Below are positions 48,006 through 55,530 of a stretch of DNA of 64,000 bases, one piece after another. Each line of letters starts with the position of its first letter. The first letter of the stretch is position 1. The stretch is taken from NCBI RefSeq assembly GCF_900094555.1, contig NZ_FMAC01000008.1, forward strand, positions 213,485-277,484, given 5' to 3'. This DNA comes from Martinezella hainanensis (lineage in GTDB: Bacteria; Pseudomonadota; Alphaproteobacteria; Rhizobiales; Rhizobiaceae). The position numbers and the translations under genes were made by a program. Under the pieces are notes generated by a model that saw only the letters and a program-made list of their open reading frames with translations, ran no database searches and was not told the origin of the DNA.

Positions 48006-49579
48006 TGAGTGCTTTCAGCGCATATTTCGGCCTGATCCGGGTCGGCTGGGTGCTCGTGCGCGAAGGCGTGGTCATGGCGCTGCCGTCGGAAGGGTTGCCA
48101 CCCTCCGTCAGCCTCGCCAAATCCTTCGTCAGCATCTTTGCGCGCAGGAAGGCGAAGAGCCAGGCGCGTAGCGACCGGCTGGCGCAGGCGGTGGAACGGC
48201 TCGGCCCCTCCTATGTGAAGATCGGCCAATTTCTGGCGACCCGGCCCGACGTCGTCGGTGTCGACATGGCAAACGACCTGTCGAAGCTTCAGGACCGGAT
48301 GGCCTTCTTCCCGCATGAGACTGCAACCGCAGCCATCGAGTCTTCGCTTGGCCGGCGGATCGACGATCTCTATGCCAGCTTCGGCGAGCCGATTGCAGCA
48401 GCTTCGATAGCACAGGTACATCCGGCGGAGGTCGACACGGCCGAAGGCCGCAAGCGCGTTGCCGTCAAGGTGATACGGCCGGGCGTGCGCCAACGTTTTT
48501 CCAACGATATCAGAGCGATGTATCTCGTCTCGCGGCTGCAGGAGCGTTTCATGCCTTCCAGCCGTCGTCTTCGGCCGGTGGAAGTGACGAAGACGCTCGA
48601 GCAGACCACGAAGGTCGAGATGGATCTGCGGCTGGAAGCGGCCGCGCTCTCGGAAATTGCCGAAAATACCGAGAAGGATCCGGGCTTCCGCGTTCCGAAG
48701 GTGGATTGGGAACGCACGGGGCGCGACGTCATCACCATGGAGTGGATCGACGGCGTGAAGATGTCCGACGTCGAGGGGCTGAAGGCCGCCGGCCACGACC
48801 TCAACATGCTCGCCGACGCGCTGATCCAGTCCTTCCTCCGCCATACGCTGCGCGACGGCTTCTTCCATGCCGACATGCATCCCGGCAACCTCTTTGTCGA
48901 TGCGGCCGGCATGATCGTCGCCGTCGACATGGGCATTGTCGGCCGTCTGGGCAAGAAGGAGCGCCGCTTCCTCGCCGAAATCCTCTACGGCTTCATTACC
49001 CGCGACTATGTCCGCGTCGCAGAGGTGCATTTCGAGGCCGGCTATGTGCCCGCGCATCACAATACAGAGAGCTTCGCTCAGGCCATCCGCGCGATCGGCG
49101 AGCCGATCCATGGACAGCCGGCCGAGACGATCTCCATGGGCAAGCTTCTGACCCTGCTGTTTGAAGTGACCGAACTCTTCGACATGGAAACACGGCCCGA
49201 ACTGGTGATGCTGCAGAAGACCATGGTGGTGGTCGAGGGCGTGTCGCGCATGCTCAATCCGCGCTTCAACATGTGGAAAGCATCAGAACCGGTGGTCGGC
49301 GACTGGATCCGCACCAATCTCGGCCCCAAGCGGATCATGACCGACCTGAAGGACGGCTTGAAGGCCGCGGTGAAGCTTGCCGAAGCGGCACCTGAAATCG
49401 CCGCCAAGACCGAGAAGTTCCATCACGAACTCCTGCACATGAGCGAAAACGGCCTGCGCTTCGATCCGCAGACGGCAGAAGCGATCGGCAAGGCTGAAGC
49501 CAAGCACAGCCGCTCCGGTCGTTTCGCGCTATGGGTGATTGCGCTGACGCTGCTCTATATCGCCTGGCATGTGAGCTAA
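48005..49579 (+). CDS. ubiB: ubiquinone biosynthesis atypical kinase UbiB
   Basis: Atypical protein-kinase-like (ABC1/ADCK) ATPase needed for ubiquinone synthesis. The 524-residue protein has the KxGQ motif (SYVKIGQFLATRPD), the VAVKVIRPG lysine strand, the catalytic FFHADMHPGNLF and metal-binding AVDMGIVGRL, and a C-terminal membrane helix (ALWVIALTLLYIAWHV). The ATG overlaps the end of a repeat and has only GGAA as a weak ribosome-binding sequence. The next gene downstream would normally be coaBC in rhizobia; here an unrelated catabolic operon follows. Confidence 0.94.
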   Translation: MSAFSAYFGLIRVGWVLVREGVVMALPSEGLPPSVSLAKSFVSIFARRKAKSQARSDRLAQAVERLGPSYVKIGQFLATRPDVVGVDMANDLSKLQDRMAFFPHETATAAIESSLGRRIDDLYASFGEPIAAASIAQVHPAEVDTAEGRKRVAVKVIRPGVRQRFSNDIRAMYLVSRLQERFMPSSRRLRPVEVTKTLEQTTKVEMDLRLEAAALSEIAENTEKDPGFRVPKVDWERTGRDVITMEWIDGVKMSDVEGLKAAGHDLNMLADALIQSFLRHTLRDGFFHADMHPGNLFVDAAGMIVAVDMGIVGRLGKKERRFLAEILYGFITRDYVRVAEVHFEAGYVPAHHNTESFAQAIRAIGEPIHGQPAETISMGKLLTLLFEVTELFDMETRPELVMLQKTMVVVEGVSRMLNPRFNMWKASEPVVGDWIRTNLGPKRIMTDLKDGLKAAVKLAEAAPEIAAKTEKFHHELLHMSENGLRFDPQTAEAIGKAEAKHSRSGRFALWVIALTLLYIAWHVS

Positions 49580-49689
49580 CCCGCAAAGCCCACCGTGTTT
49601 CGTCGAAGTACTGGACCCGCGCAAACACAGAGTTGCGCGGCGGCTGAACTCGCTCCAAAATTCAATCCTATGCCGCCTATCGAGGTGTT

Positions 49690-49714
49690 CGCCATTTGGG
49701 ATATCCCATTGGCG
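49690..49714 (+). promoter_or_regulatory. operator-like inverted repeat upstream of the putative ergothioneine operon
   Basis: An imperfect dyad: arms CGCCA and TGGCG flank a self-complementary centre GGGATATCCC. It lies about 40 bases before the first start codon of the operon, where a repressor or activator would bind. No regulator gene is adjacent, so the binding protein is unknown. Confidence 0.4.
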
Positions 49715-49755
49715 ATAAGGCTCGCATAGCCTTGCGAAAAAGGAGAACAAAAGAC

Positions 49756-51339
49756 ATGGAGCGTCAGAGAGCCGGCATCGAACTCACCGGGCAACCCCTT
49801 GGGTTCAGCGACCTGGTGCGGATCGGGGCGGGTGTCGCCCTGCCCTCGGCATCGGAAACCGGCATGGCGCGGGTGCGGCTGGCGCGCAGCGTTCTTGAAA
49901 GCACGATCCAATCCGGCATGCCCGTCTATGGCTCCACCACCGGCGTCGGCGCCATGAAGGATGTCGAGTGGTCTCCCGAAGATCTCGATGCCTTCAATCT
50001 CGGCCTCGTGCGCGCCCATCACTTCGGCACCGGCGCACCCTTTTCCATGTCGGTCGTCCGCAATGCCATGGCGATCCGGGTCAACACTGCTCTCACCGGC
50101 CAGGTCGGATGCTCGCAGGAACTGATCCAGGCCTATCTGCAGCTTCTCAGCGCCGACGTCATTCCCGTCGTCCGCCGCACCGGTTCGATCGGCTGCGCCG
50201 ATATCGGCCTGATGGGGCAGATCGGCGCAGTTCTGACGGGCGTTGGTGAAGCAGTCTATCGCGGCCGTCGCATGCAGGCGGCCGATGCCTTCGATGCTGC
50301 CGGCATCGCTCCCGTAAGGATGATGCCGCGCGACAGCCTCGCTTCGCTCAGCGTCAATGCCGTCAGCTTTGCCGCCGCTGCCGAGACAACCCGCAATGCC
50401 GCCGCGTCGATCCGCGTCCTGCTTGCGACCGGTATGATGGCGGCCGGCGCGCTCGGCGCTTCGCGCGATCCCTGGATTTCGGTGCGCCATGTCGGCACTG
50501 CCCGCGAAGCTCTGATCGGCGCTTGGCTCTGCAATGCCTCGGACGAATGGCCCTGGCCGGTCGCAACCCATGTGCAGGACCCGCTGAGCCTGCGCATGAT
50601 CGCCCAGGTCTTTGGCGCCGTCATCGAAAACCTGCTCACGGCAGGCCACAAGATCCTCGCCGCCACCGGCCGCTCGGACGACAATCCCGTCATCGTCGAC
50701 GGGCGTGTGATGACCTCGGGTGGCTCCCTTCCGCTGGATGTCACCGTGCTTCTCGAAGCAGCCGTCATCTGCATGGCCCACGCCGCGCGCAACGCCTTCA
50801 ATCGCTGCGTCCTGCTCGGCAATGGCCAGCGTCGCGGCCTGCCGGTCAATCTCGTTCCGGAAGGAAAGATCGCGACCGGCTTCGGCCCGATCATCAAGCT
50901 GGCAGGCGAAATCTTCTCGCGCGTTCTGTCCATGTCCAATCCGGTCTCGGCCCAGTCGCTGGTAGTTGCCGCCGGGATGGAAGACGAGGCTGCCTTCCTG
51001 CCGCTCGTCATCGAGCGTTTCGAGCGGCAGATGCGGGCGCTGAAACGCCTGGCGGCGCTCGAAGCCCTGCTTTCGGCCCAAGCCATGGATATTCTCGGCG
51101 ACAAGCCGGAAGGTGTCGCGCGCATGCTCTACGACGTCGTGCGCAAACATGCGGATTTCTATGTCGTCGACCGTCCCCTTTCGGCCGAAGTCGAGGCGAT
51201 CGAGGAAGAACTGGCCTCAGAGGCGTTCGTTTCGGAATTGATCGCCCATAAGCCCATCATCGCCTATGATGATTTCTTTGCGCTCGGCTCGCTGGAGCGG
51301 GTCGAAGAGCGGCTTTATCACGACACCGTTGCCATCTGA
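49756..51339 (+). CDS. HAL/PAL-fold lyase lacking the MIO triad, probable ergothionase
   Basis: A 527-residue member of the aromatic amino acid lyase superfamily, with the conserved catalytic tyrosine (YGSTTGVG, Y58) and the QDPLSLR segment. At the place where histidine ammonia-lyases have GSxGASGD, with Ala-Ser-Gly forming the MIO electrophile, this protein has GSIGCADIG (C147, A148, D149), so MIO cannot form. Ergothionase, which eliminates trimethylamine from ergothioneine to give thiourocanate, is a known MIO-independent relative. Neighbouring genes supply the later steps. AGGAG precedes the chosen ATG. It is the first gene of the operon. Assignment is by context and family knowledge, not direct proof. 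Confidence 0.78.
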   Translation: MERQRAGIELTGQPLGFSDLVRIGAGVALPSASETGMARVRLARSVLESTIQSGMPVYGSTTGVGAMKDVEWSPEDLDAFNLGLVRAHHFGTGAPFSMSVVRNAMAIRVNTALTGQVGCSQELIQAYLQLLSADVIPVVRRTGSIGCADIGLMGQIGAVLTGVGEAVYRGRRMQAADAFDAAGIAPVRMMPRDSLASLSVNAVSFAAAAETTRNAAASIRVLLATGMMAAGALGASRDPWISVRHVGTAREALIGAWLCNASDEWPWPVATHVQDPLSLRMIAQVFGAVIENLLTAGHKILAATGRSDDNPVIVDGRVMTSGGSLPLDVTVLLEAAVICMAHAARNAFNRCVLLGNGQRRGLPVNLVPEGKIATGFGPIIKLAGEIFSRVLSMSNPVSAQSLVVAAGMEDEAAFLPLVIERFERQMRALKRLAALEALLSAQAMDILGDKPEGVARMLYDVVRKHADFYVVDRPLSAEVEAIEEELASEAFVSELIAHKPIIAYDDFFALGSLERVEERLYHDTVAI

Positions 51340-51379
51340 ACCAACCGACTGAACCAACCGACCGGCGGAGAGAATGCAC

Positions 51380-52765
51380 ATGGCCGATTTCGATCTAGTT
51401 CTGCAAGGCACCGTGGTTTTGCCTGGACGCATCGTGGAAGCCGGCTATGTCGCCGTCAGCGACGGCAAGATCGCCGAGGTGGGCATCGGCGTGCCGCCGG
51501 CTGCCCGCGAGCGGCATCTACTCGGCAAGGCGCTGATCCTGCCTGGCGCGATCGACGCGCAAACCCACTCCCTGTCCCAGAAGGATCAGGAGGATTTCAT
51601 CTGGTCAACGCGTTCGGCAGCCGCTGGCGGCGTCACCACCATCGTCGATATGCCCTATGACGAAGGCAATCTCGTCTGCTCGGCAGCATCGGTGAAGAAG
51701 AAGATCGATCATGCCGCGCCGCAATCGCGCGTCGACTTCGCCCTCTATGGCACGATCGACCCGGAAGAAGGCCCGGCGCGTATCGCCGAGATGGTCGAGG
51801 CCGGTGTCGCCGCCTTCAAATTCTCCACCTTCGGCACGGATCCGAAACGCTTTCCGCGCATTCCGCCCGCCCTGCTCGATGCCTGCTTTGCCGCGATCGC
51901 GTCAACGGGCCTGACCGCCGGCGTCCACAACGAGGATGACGAAGCGGTGCGCGCCTATATGGAGCAGGTCAAGGCAAGCGGTGTTACCGACTACCGCGCC
52001 CACGGCCTTTCCCGCCCACCAATTACCGAGCTTCTCGCCATGCATACGATCTTCGAGACGGGTGCAGATACCGGCTGCCCGGCGCATGTCGTGCATTGCT
52101 CGCTCGGCCGCGGCTACGACATCGCCCGCGCCTATCGCCGCGACGGCTTCGAAGCGACAGTCGAATGCTGCATCCATTACCTGACGCTCGACGAAGAAAA
52201 CGATGTGCGGCGTCTCGGCGGCAAGGCGAAAATCAATCCGCCCATCCGCCCGCGCGCCGAAGTGGAAACCTTGTGGCGCAAAGTGGCGGAGGGCAATGTC
52301 TGGCTCGTCTCGACCGACCACGTCAGCTGGTCGGAAAACCGCAAGACCAATCCGGACATGCTGGCGAACGCTTCCGGCGTGCCGGGACTGGAGGTCATGG
52401 TGCCGCTCTTCGTCAAGGGAGCTCTGCAACGCGGCGTGCCGCTTACCTGGGCCGCGAAGCTGATGGCGGAGAACCCGGCCAGGCATTTCCGCCTCGACCA
52501 CGTCAAGGGCGCGCTGACGCCGGGCAAGGATGCCGACATCGTCGTGCTGGAGCCACGCGAAATGGTTTATGACGCAGCGGCAAGCGGCAACAACGTCGTC
52601 GGCTGGAGCCCCTATAACGGTATCCGCCTGCCCTGGACTGTGTCCGCCGCCTATCTTAGAGGCAAGCAGATTACCGAGGGACAGAAGGTGCTGGCCGAAC
52701 CCGGCTCCGGCAGCTTTGTCCGTCCCTTGCCTCGCCAAATTCTTGCCGGAGATGCAGCCCGATGA
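51380..52765 (+). CDS. hydantoinase/dihydropyrimidinase-type amidohydrolase
   Basis: A 461-residue cyclic-amidase of the amidohydrolase superfamily. Metal-site residues visible are H63, the carboxylatable lysine K147 (AAFKFSTFG), H183, H239 and D313 (STDHVSW), plus INPPIR, as in dihydroorotase, allantoinase and hydantoinase. The first histidine of the usual DxHxH pair is glutamine here (DAQTH, Q61). In this operon the expected job is opening hydantoin-5-propionate to N-carbamoyl-glutamate. Allantoinase is the main alternative. The downstream ATG was chosen for its better GGAG spacing. Its TGA overlaps the next ATG by four bases. Confidence 0.85.
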   Translation: MADFDLVLQGTVVLPGRIVEAGYVAVSDGKIAEVGIGVPPAARERHLLGKALILPGAIDAQTHSLSQKDQEDFIWSTRSAAAGGVTTIVDMPYDEGNLVCSAASVKKKIDHAAPQSRVDFALYGTIDPEEGPARIAEMVEAGVAAFKFSTFGTDPKRFPRIPPALLDACFAAIASTGLTAGVHNEDDEAVRAYMEQVKASGVTDYRAHGLSRPPITELLAMHTIFETGADTGCPAHVVHCSLGRGYDIARAYRRDGFEATVECCIHYLTLDEENDVRRLGGKAKINPPIRPRAEVETLWRKVAEGNVWLVSTDHVSWSENRKTNPDMLANASGVPGLEVMVPLFVKGALQRGVPLTWAAKLMAENPARHFRLDHVKGALTPGKDADIVVLEPREMVYDAAASGNNVVGWSPYNGIRLPWTVSAAYLRGKQITEGQKVLAEPGSGSFVRPLPRQILAGDAAR

Positions 52766-54036
52766 CCGACCCCAAGCGCCACAACCTGCCCGTCAACGCC
52801 GATCGTATCGCCGAGGATATCGATGCGCTCGCCGGCATCACCGATCCGGGCCATCCCTGGACGCGTCGCGCCTTCTCCCCGCTTTTCCTTGAAGGGCGCG
52901 CCTATATCGACGCGCGGATGAAGGCGGCGGGGCTTGAGACCCGGATCGATGCCGCCGGCAATCTGATCGGCCGGCGCGCAGGCGCCAAGCCGGGCCTCGG
53001 CACGATCCTTGTCGGCTCGCATTCCGACACCGTTCCCGATGGCGGCCGCTTCGACGGCATTGCCGGCACGATCGCGGCACTTGAAGTCGCGCGCTCCTTG
53101 AAGGATCGCGGCATCGAACTCGACCACGATCTGGAGATCGTCGATTTCCTGGCTGAGGAAGTCAGCATCTTCGGCGTCTCCTGCATCGGCAGCCGCGGCA
53201 TGACCGGACAGATTCCCGAGGCGTGGCTTTCCCGCATGAGCGGCGACCGCACGCTGTCGCAGGGCATTGCCGAAGTCGGCGGCGATCCTTCGGTGCTGCT
53301 CTCCCAGAAGCGCCCGGATCTCGCCGGTTTTCTGGAGCTGCATATCGAGCAGGGTCCGGTGCTGGAAGCCGAGAACAAGGATATCGGCATCGTCACCGCG
53401 ATCGCCGGCATCACCCGCATCGAAATCACCGTGGAAGGTCGCGCAGATCACGCCGGCACGACGCCGATGGATCGCCGCGCGGATGCGCTGGTAGCGGCCT
53501 CGCGATTGGTCCTTGACATTCGCCAACGCGCCGCCGAACAGGCAAAGACGCCGGGCCATTTCGCCGCGACCGTCGGCGAATTCCGCATCGAGCCGAATGC
53601 CGCCAATGTCGTACCCTCGAAGGTCGTTCTGCTGATCGACGGCCGTGCCGAAATCCGCGGCGACATGGAGGATTTCCTCACCTGGATCGACGGCGAGGTG
53701 AAGACCATTGCCGCCGATTACGGCGTGACGATCAATACGCCGGTGCGCGTCTCCGACAACATGCCGACGCCGGGCGCGCCGGTGCTGCTCGAAACGCTCG
53801 AGCGCGCCTGCGAGACGGTCGGCGCCAAGCATCGCCGCATGGCCTCCGGCGCCGGCCATGACACGGCCTGGATCGCCAAGGTCGCCCCTGCCGCCATGAT
53901 CTTCGTGCCCTGCAAGGAAGGCCGCAGCCACTGCGCCGAGGAGTGGGCCGAGAATGACGACATCGCCATGGGTGCCGCCGTGCTCTTCGAAGCGGTGCGC
54001 GACATGGACAAGAACCTCAAACAGAACCGGGAGTAG
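52762..54036 (+). CDS. M20-family N-carbamoyl-L-amino acid / allantoate amidohydrolase
   Basis: A 424-residue zinc hydrolase of the hydantoinase/carbamoylase (HyuC/AllC) group. The di-metal ligands are present: H87 and D89-region (GSHSDTVPDGG), D98, E132-E133 (AEEVSIFG), H194 (LHIEQGP) and H390 (EGRSHCAEEW). The dimerisation domain carries GRADHAGTTPMDRR. It would remove the carbamoyl group from N-carbamoyl-glutamate, giving glutamate, CO2 and ammonia. Allantoate amidohydrolase and ureidopropionase belong to the same family and cannot be excluded from sequence alone. It is coupled by a four-base overlap to the amidohydrolase. Confidence 0.87.
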   Translation: MTDPKRHNLPVNADRIAEDIDALAGITDPGHPWTRRAFSPLFLEGRAYIDARMKAAGLETRIDAAGNLIGRRAGAKPGLGTILVGSHSDTVPDGGRFDGIAGTIAALEVARSLKDRGIELDHDLEIVDFLAEEVSIFGVSCIGSRGMTGQIPEAWLSRMSGDRTLSQGIAEVGGDPSVLLSQKRPDLAGFLELHIEQGPVLEAENKDIGIVTAIAGITRIEITVEGRADHAGTTPMDRRADALVAASRLVLDIRQRAAEQAKTPGHFAATVGEFRIEPNAANVVPSKVVLLIDGRAEIRGDMEDFLTWIDGEVKTIAADYGVTINTPVRVSDNMPTPGAPVLLETLERACETVGAKHRRMASGAGHDTAWIAKVAPAAMIFVPCKEGRSHCAEEWAENDDIAMGAAVLFEAVRDMDKNLKQNRE

Positions 54037-54039
54037 CCA

Positions 54040-55140
54040 ATGGGACGCGTACTCGTTGCCAAGGATGTGGAAGCGGCCGTCAAGGGTGGCTCCGTTTATG
54101 CCGCCGGCGGCGGCGGCTGGGCCGATCACGGCCGCATGCTCGGCTATGCGGCCGTCAATGTCGGCAAGCCGGAGCTGGTGTCGATCGACGAATTGAACGA
54201 CAACGACTGGATCGCGACGGCCGCCGCCATCGGCGCACCGGCCTCCACGACCCCCTGGGAAATGCAGGGCATCGATTACGTGAAGGCCGCCCAGCTGCTG
54301 CAGGACGAGCTTGGCGAGAAGCTTTCCGGCCTGATCATCGGCCAGAACGGCAAGTCCTCGACGCTGAACGGCTGGCTGCCATCGGCCATTCTCGGAACCA
54401 AGGTGGTGGACGCGGTGGGTGACATCCGCGCCCATCCCACCGGCGACATGGGCTCGATCGGCATGGCGGGTTCGCCCGAGCAGATGATCCAGACCGCCGT
54501 GGGCGGCAACCGCGCCGAGAATCGCTATATCGAGCTGGTCGTGAAGGGTGCGACGGCGAAGATTTCGCCGATCCTGCGCGCGGCCTCCGACCAGTCGGGC
54601 GGCTTCATCGCCTCCTGCCGCAACCCCTTGCGCGCTTCTTACGTCCGCACGCACGCGGCGCTCGGCGGCATTTCCATGGCGCTTTCGCTCGGCGAAGCGA
54701 TCATCGAGGCGGAAAAGAAGGGCGGCAGTGCCGTCATCGACGCCATCTGCAAGACCACCGGCGGCCATATCCTGGCTGAAGGCATGATCACCAAGAAGGA
54801 CGTCGTCTACACGAAGGAAGCCTTCGATATCGGCACAGTCACTGTAGGCTCAGGCGACAAGGCCGTCGTCATGCACGTGATGAACGAGTACATGGCCGTC
54901 GAGGATACCGGCGGCAAGCGGCTCGCGACCTTCCCCTCCGTCATCACAACGCTGTCGCCGGAAGGCGAGCCCTTGAGCGTCGGCCAACTGCACGAAGGCA
55001 TGAAGGTTTTCATCCTGCATGTGCCGATGGATATCATTCCGCTCTCTGCCAGCGTGCTCGACCCCACGGTCTACCCCTCCGTCGAAAAGGCGATGGGCAT
55101 CGAGATCGCCAAATACGCGCTGGCCGGCAAGAAAGGCTGA
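54040..55140 (+). CDS. DUF917 / S-methyl-thiohydantoin desulfurase-family protein
   Basis: A 366-residue protein with the glycine-rich N-terminal SVYAAGGGGWADHGRML and TGDMGSIGMAG segments that mark DUF917, now split in databases into S-Me-THD N- and C-terminal domains after an enzyme that removes methanethiol from S-methyl-thiohydantoins. A related activity, desulfhydration of thioxo-imidazolidine propionate, is required in ergothioneine breakdown. It begins three bases after the preceding stop, so it belongs to the same transcript. No signal peptide. The role in sulfur removal is inferred from family naming and context; older annotations call such proteins hydantoinase-like. Confidence 0.8.
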   Translation: MGRVLVAKDVEAAVKGGSVYAAGGGGWADHGRMLGYAAVNVGKPELVSIDELNDNDWIATAAAIGAPASTTPWEMQGIDYVKAAQLLQDELGEKLSGLIIGQNGKSSTLNGWLPSAILGTKVVDAVGDIRAHPTGDMGSIGMAGSPEQMIQTAVGGNRAENRYIELVVKGATAKISPILRAASDQSGGFIASCRNPLRASYVRTHAALGGISMALSLGEAIIEAEKKGGSAVIDAICKTTGGHILAEGMITKKDVVYTKEAFDIGTVTVGSGDKAVVMHVMNEYMAVEDTGGKRLATFPSVITTLSPEGEPLSVGQLHEGMKVFILHVPMDIIPLSASVLDPTVYPSVEKAMGIEIAKYALAGKKG

Positions 55141-55158
55141 AAAACGCAGGAGGCTTGA

Positions 55159-55488
55159 ATGGCCCGTGATGCTGGTCTCGAGGAATTGCTGAGAGAGGAA
55201 CTCGGGGAACGACCCGGGCTCAGCGGGAAAGCGATGTTCGGCGGCTGGGCCTTTCTGCTCAACGGTCATCTCCTATGCGGCGCCCGTGACGACGGGATGC
55301 TGATCCGCCTTGGCAAGGGCAACGATGCCTGGGCGCTGGAGCAGCATGACGTCAAAACCATGTTGATGGGCGGCCGCGAGATGAAGGGGTGGCTGCGCGC
55401 CGGGCCGGAAGCCTATGGCAACGACATGCTGCGCAAGCGGCTGCTTCTGGCCGCGCTGGACTTCGTCGAAGGCCTGCCGCCGAAATAG
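55159..55488 (+). CDS. TfoX/Sxy N-terminal-domain protein
   Basis: A 109-residue protein with the TfoX N-domain pattern (GLSGKAMFGGWAFLLNGHLLCGARDDGMLIRLG). Full-length TfoX/Sxy is a competence regulator, but short single-domain members are common in alphaproteobacteria and have no known function. AGGAGG-like sequence (GCAGGAGGCTTG) precedes the ATG. It lies 18 bases after the DUF917 gene and 42 bases before the urocanate-hydratase homologue, all on one strand, so it seems part of the operon, though no catalytic role is evident. Confidence 0.85.
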   Translation: MARDAGLEELLREELGERPGLSGKAMFGGWAFLLNGHLLCGARDDGMLIRLGKGNDAWALEQHDVKTMLMGGREMKGWLRAGPEAYGNDMLRKRLLLAALDFVEGLPPK

Positions 55489-55530
55489 CCGGGCCACCGA
55501 AACAACAAAGAAAATAGGGAAGGGAAATCC

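Noticed and set aside
51380-54036. Purine (allantoin) degradation pair AllB-AllC
   Set aside because: Family similarity alone would allow it, but the linked lyase, urocanase and DUF917 genes have no role in allantoin breakdown and no other ureide genes are nearby. It stays as the main alternative for these two proteins.
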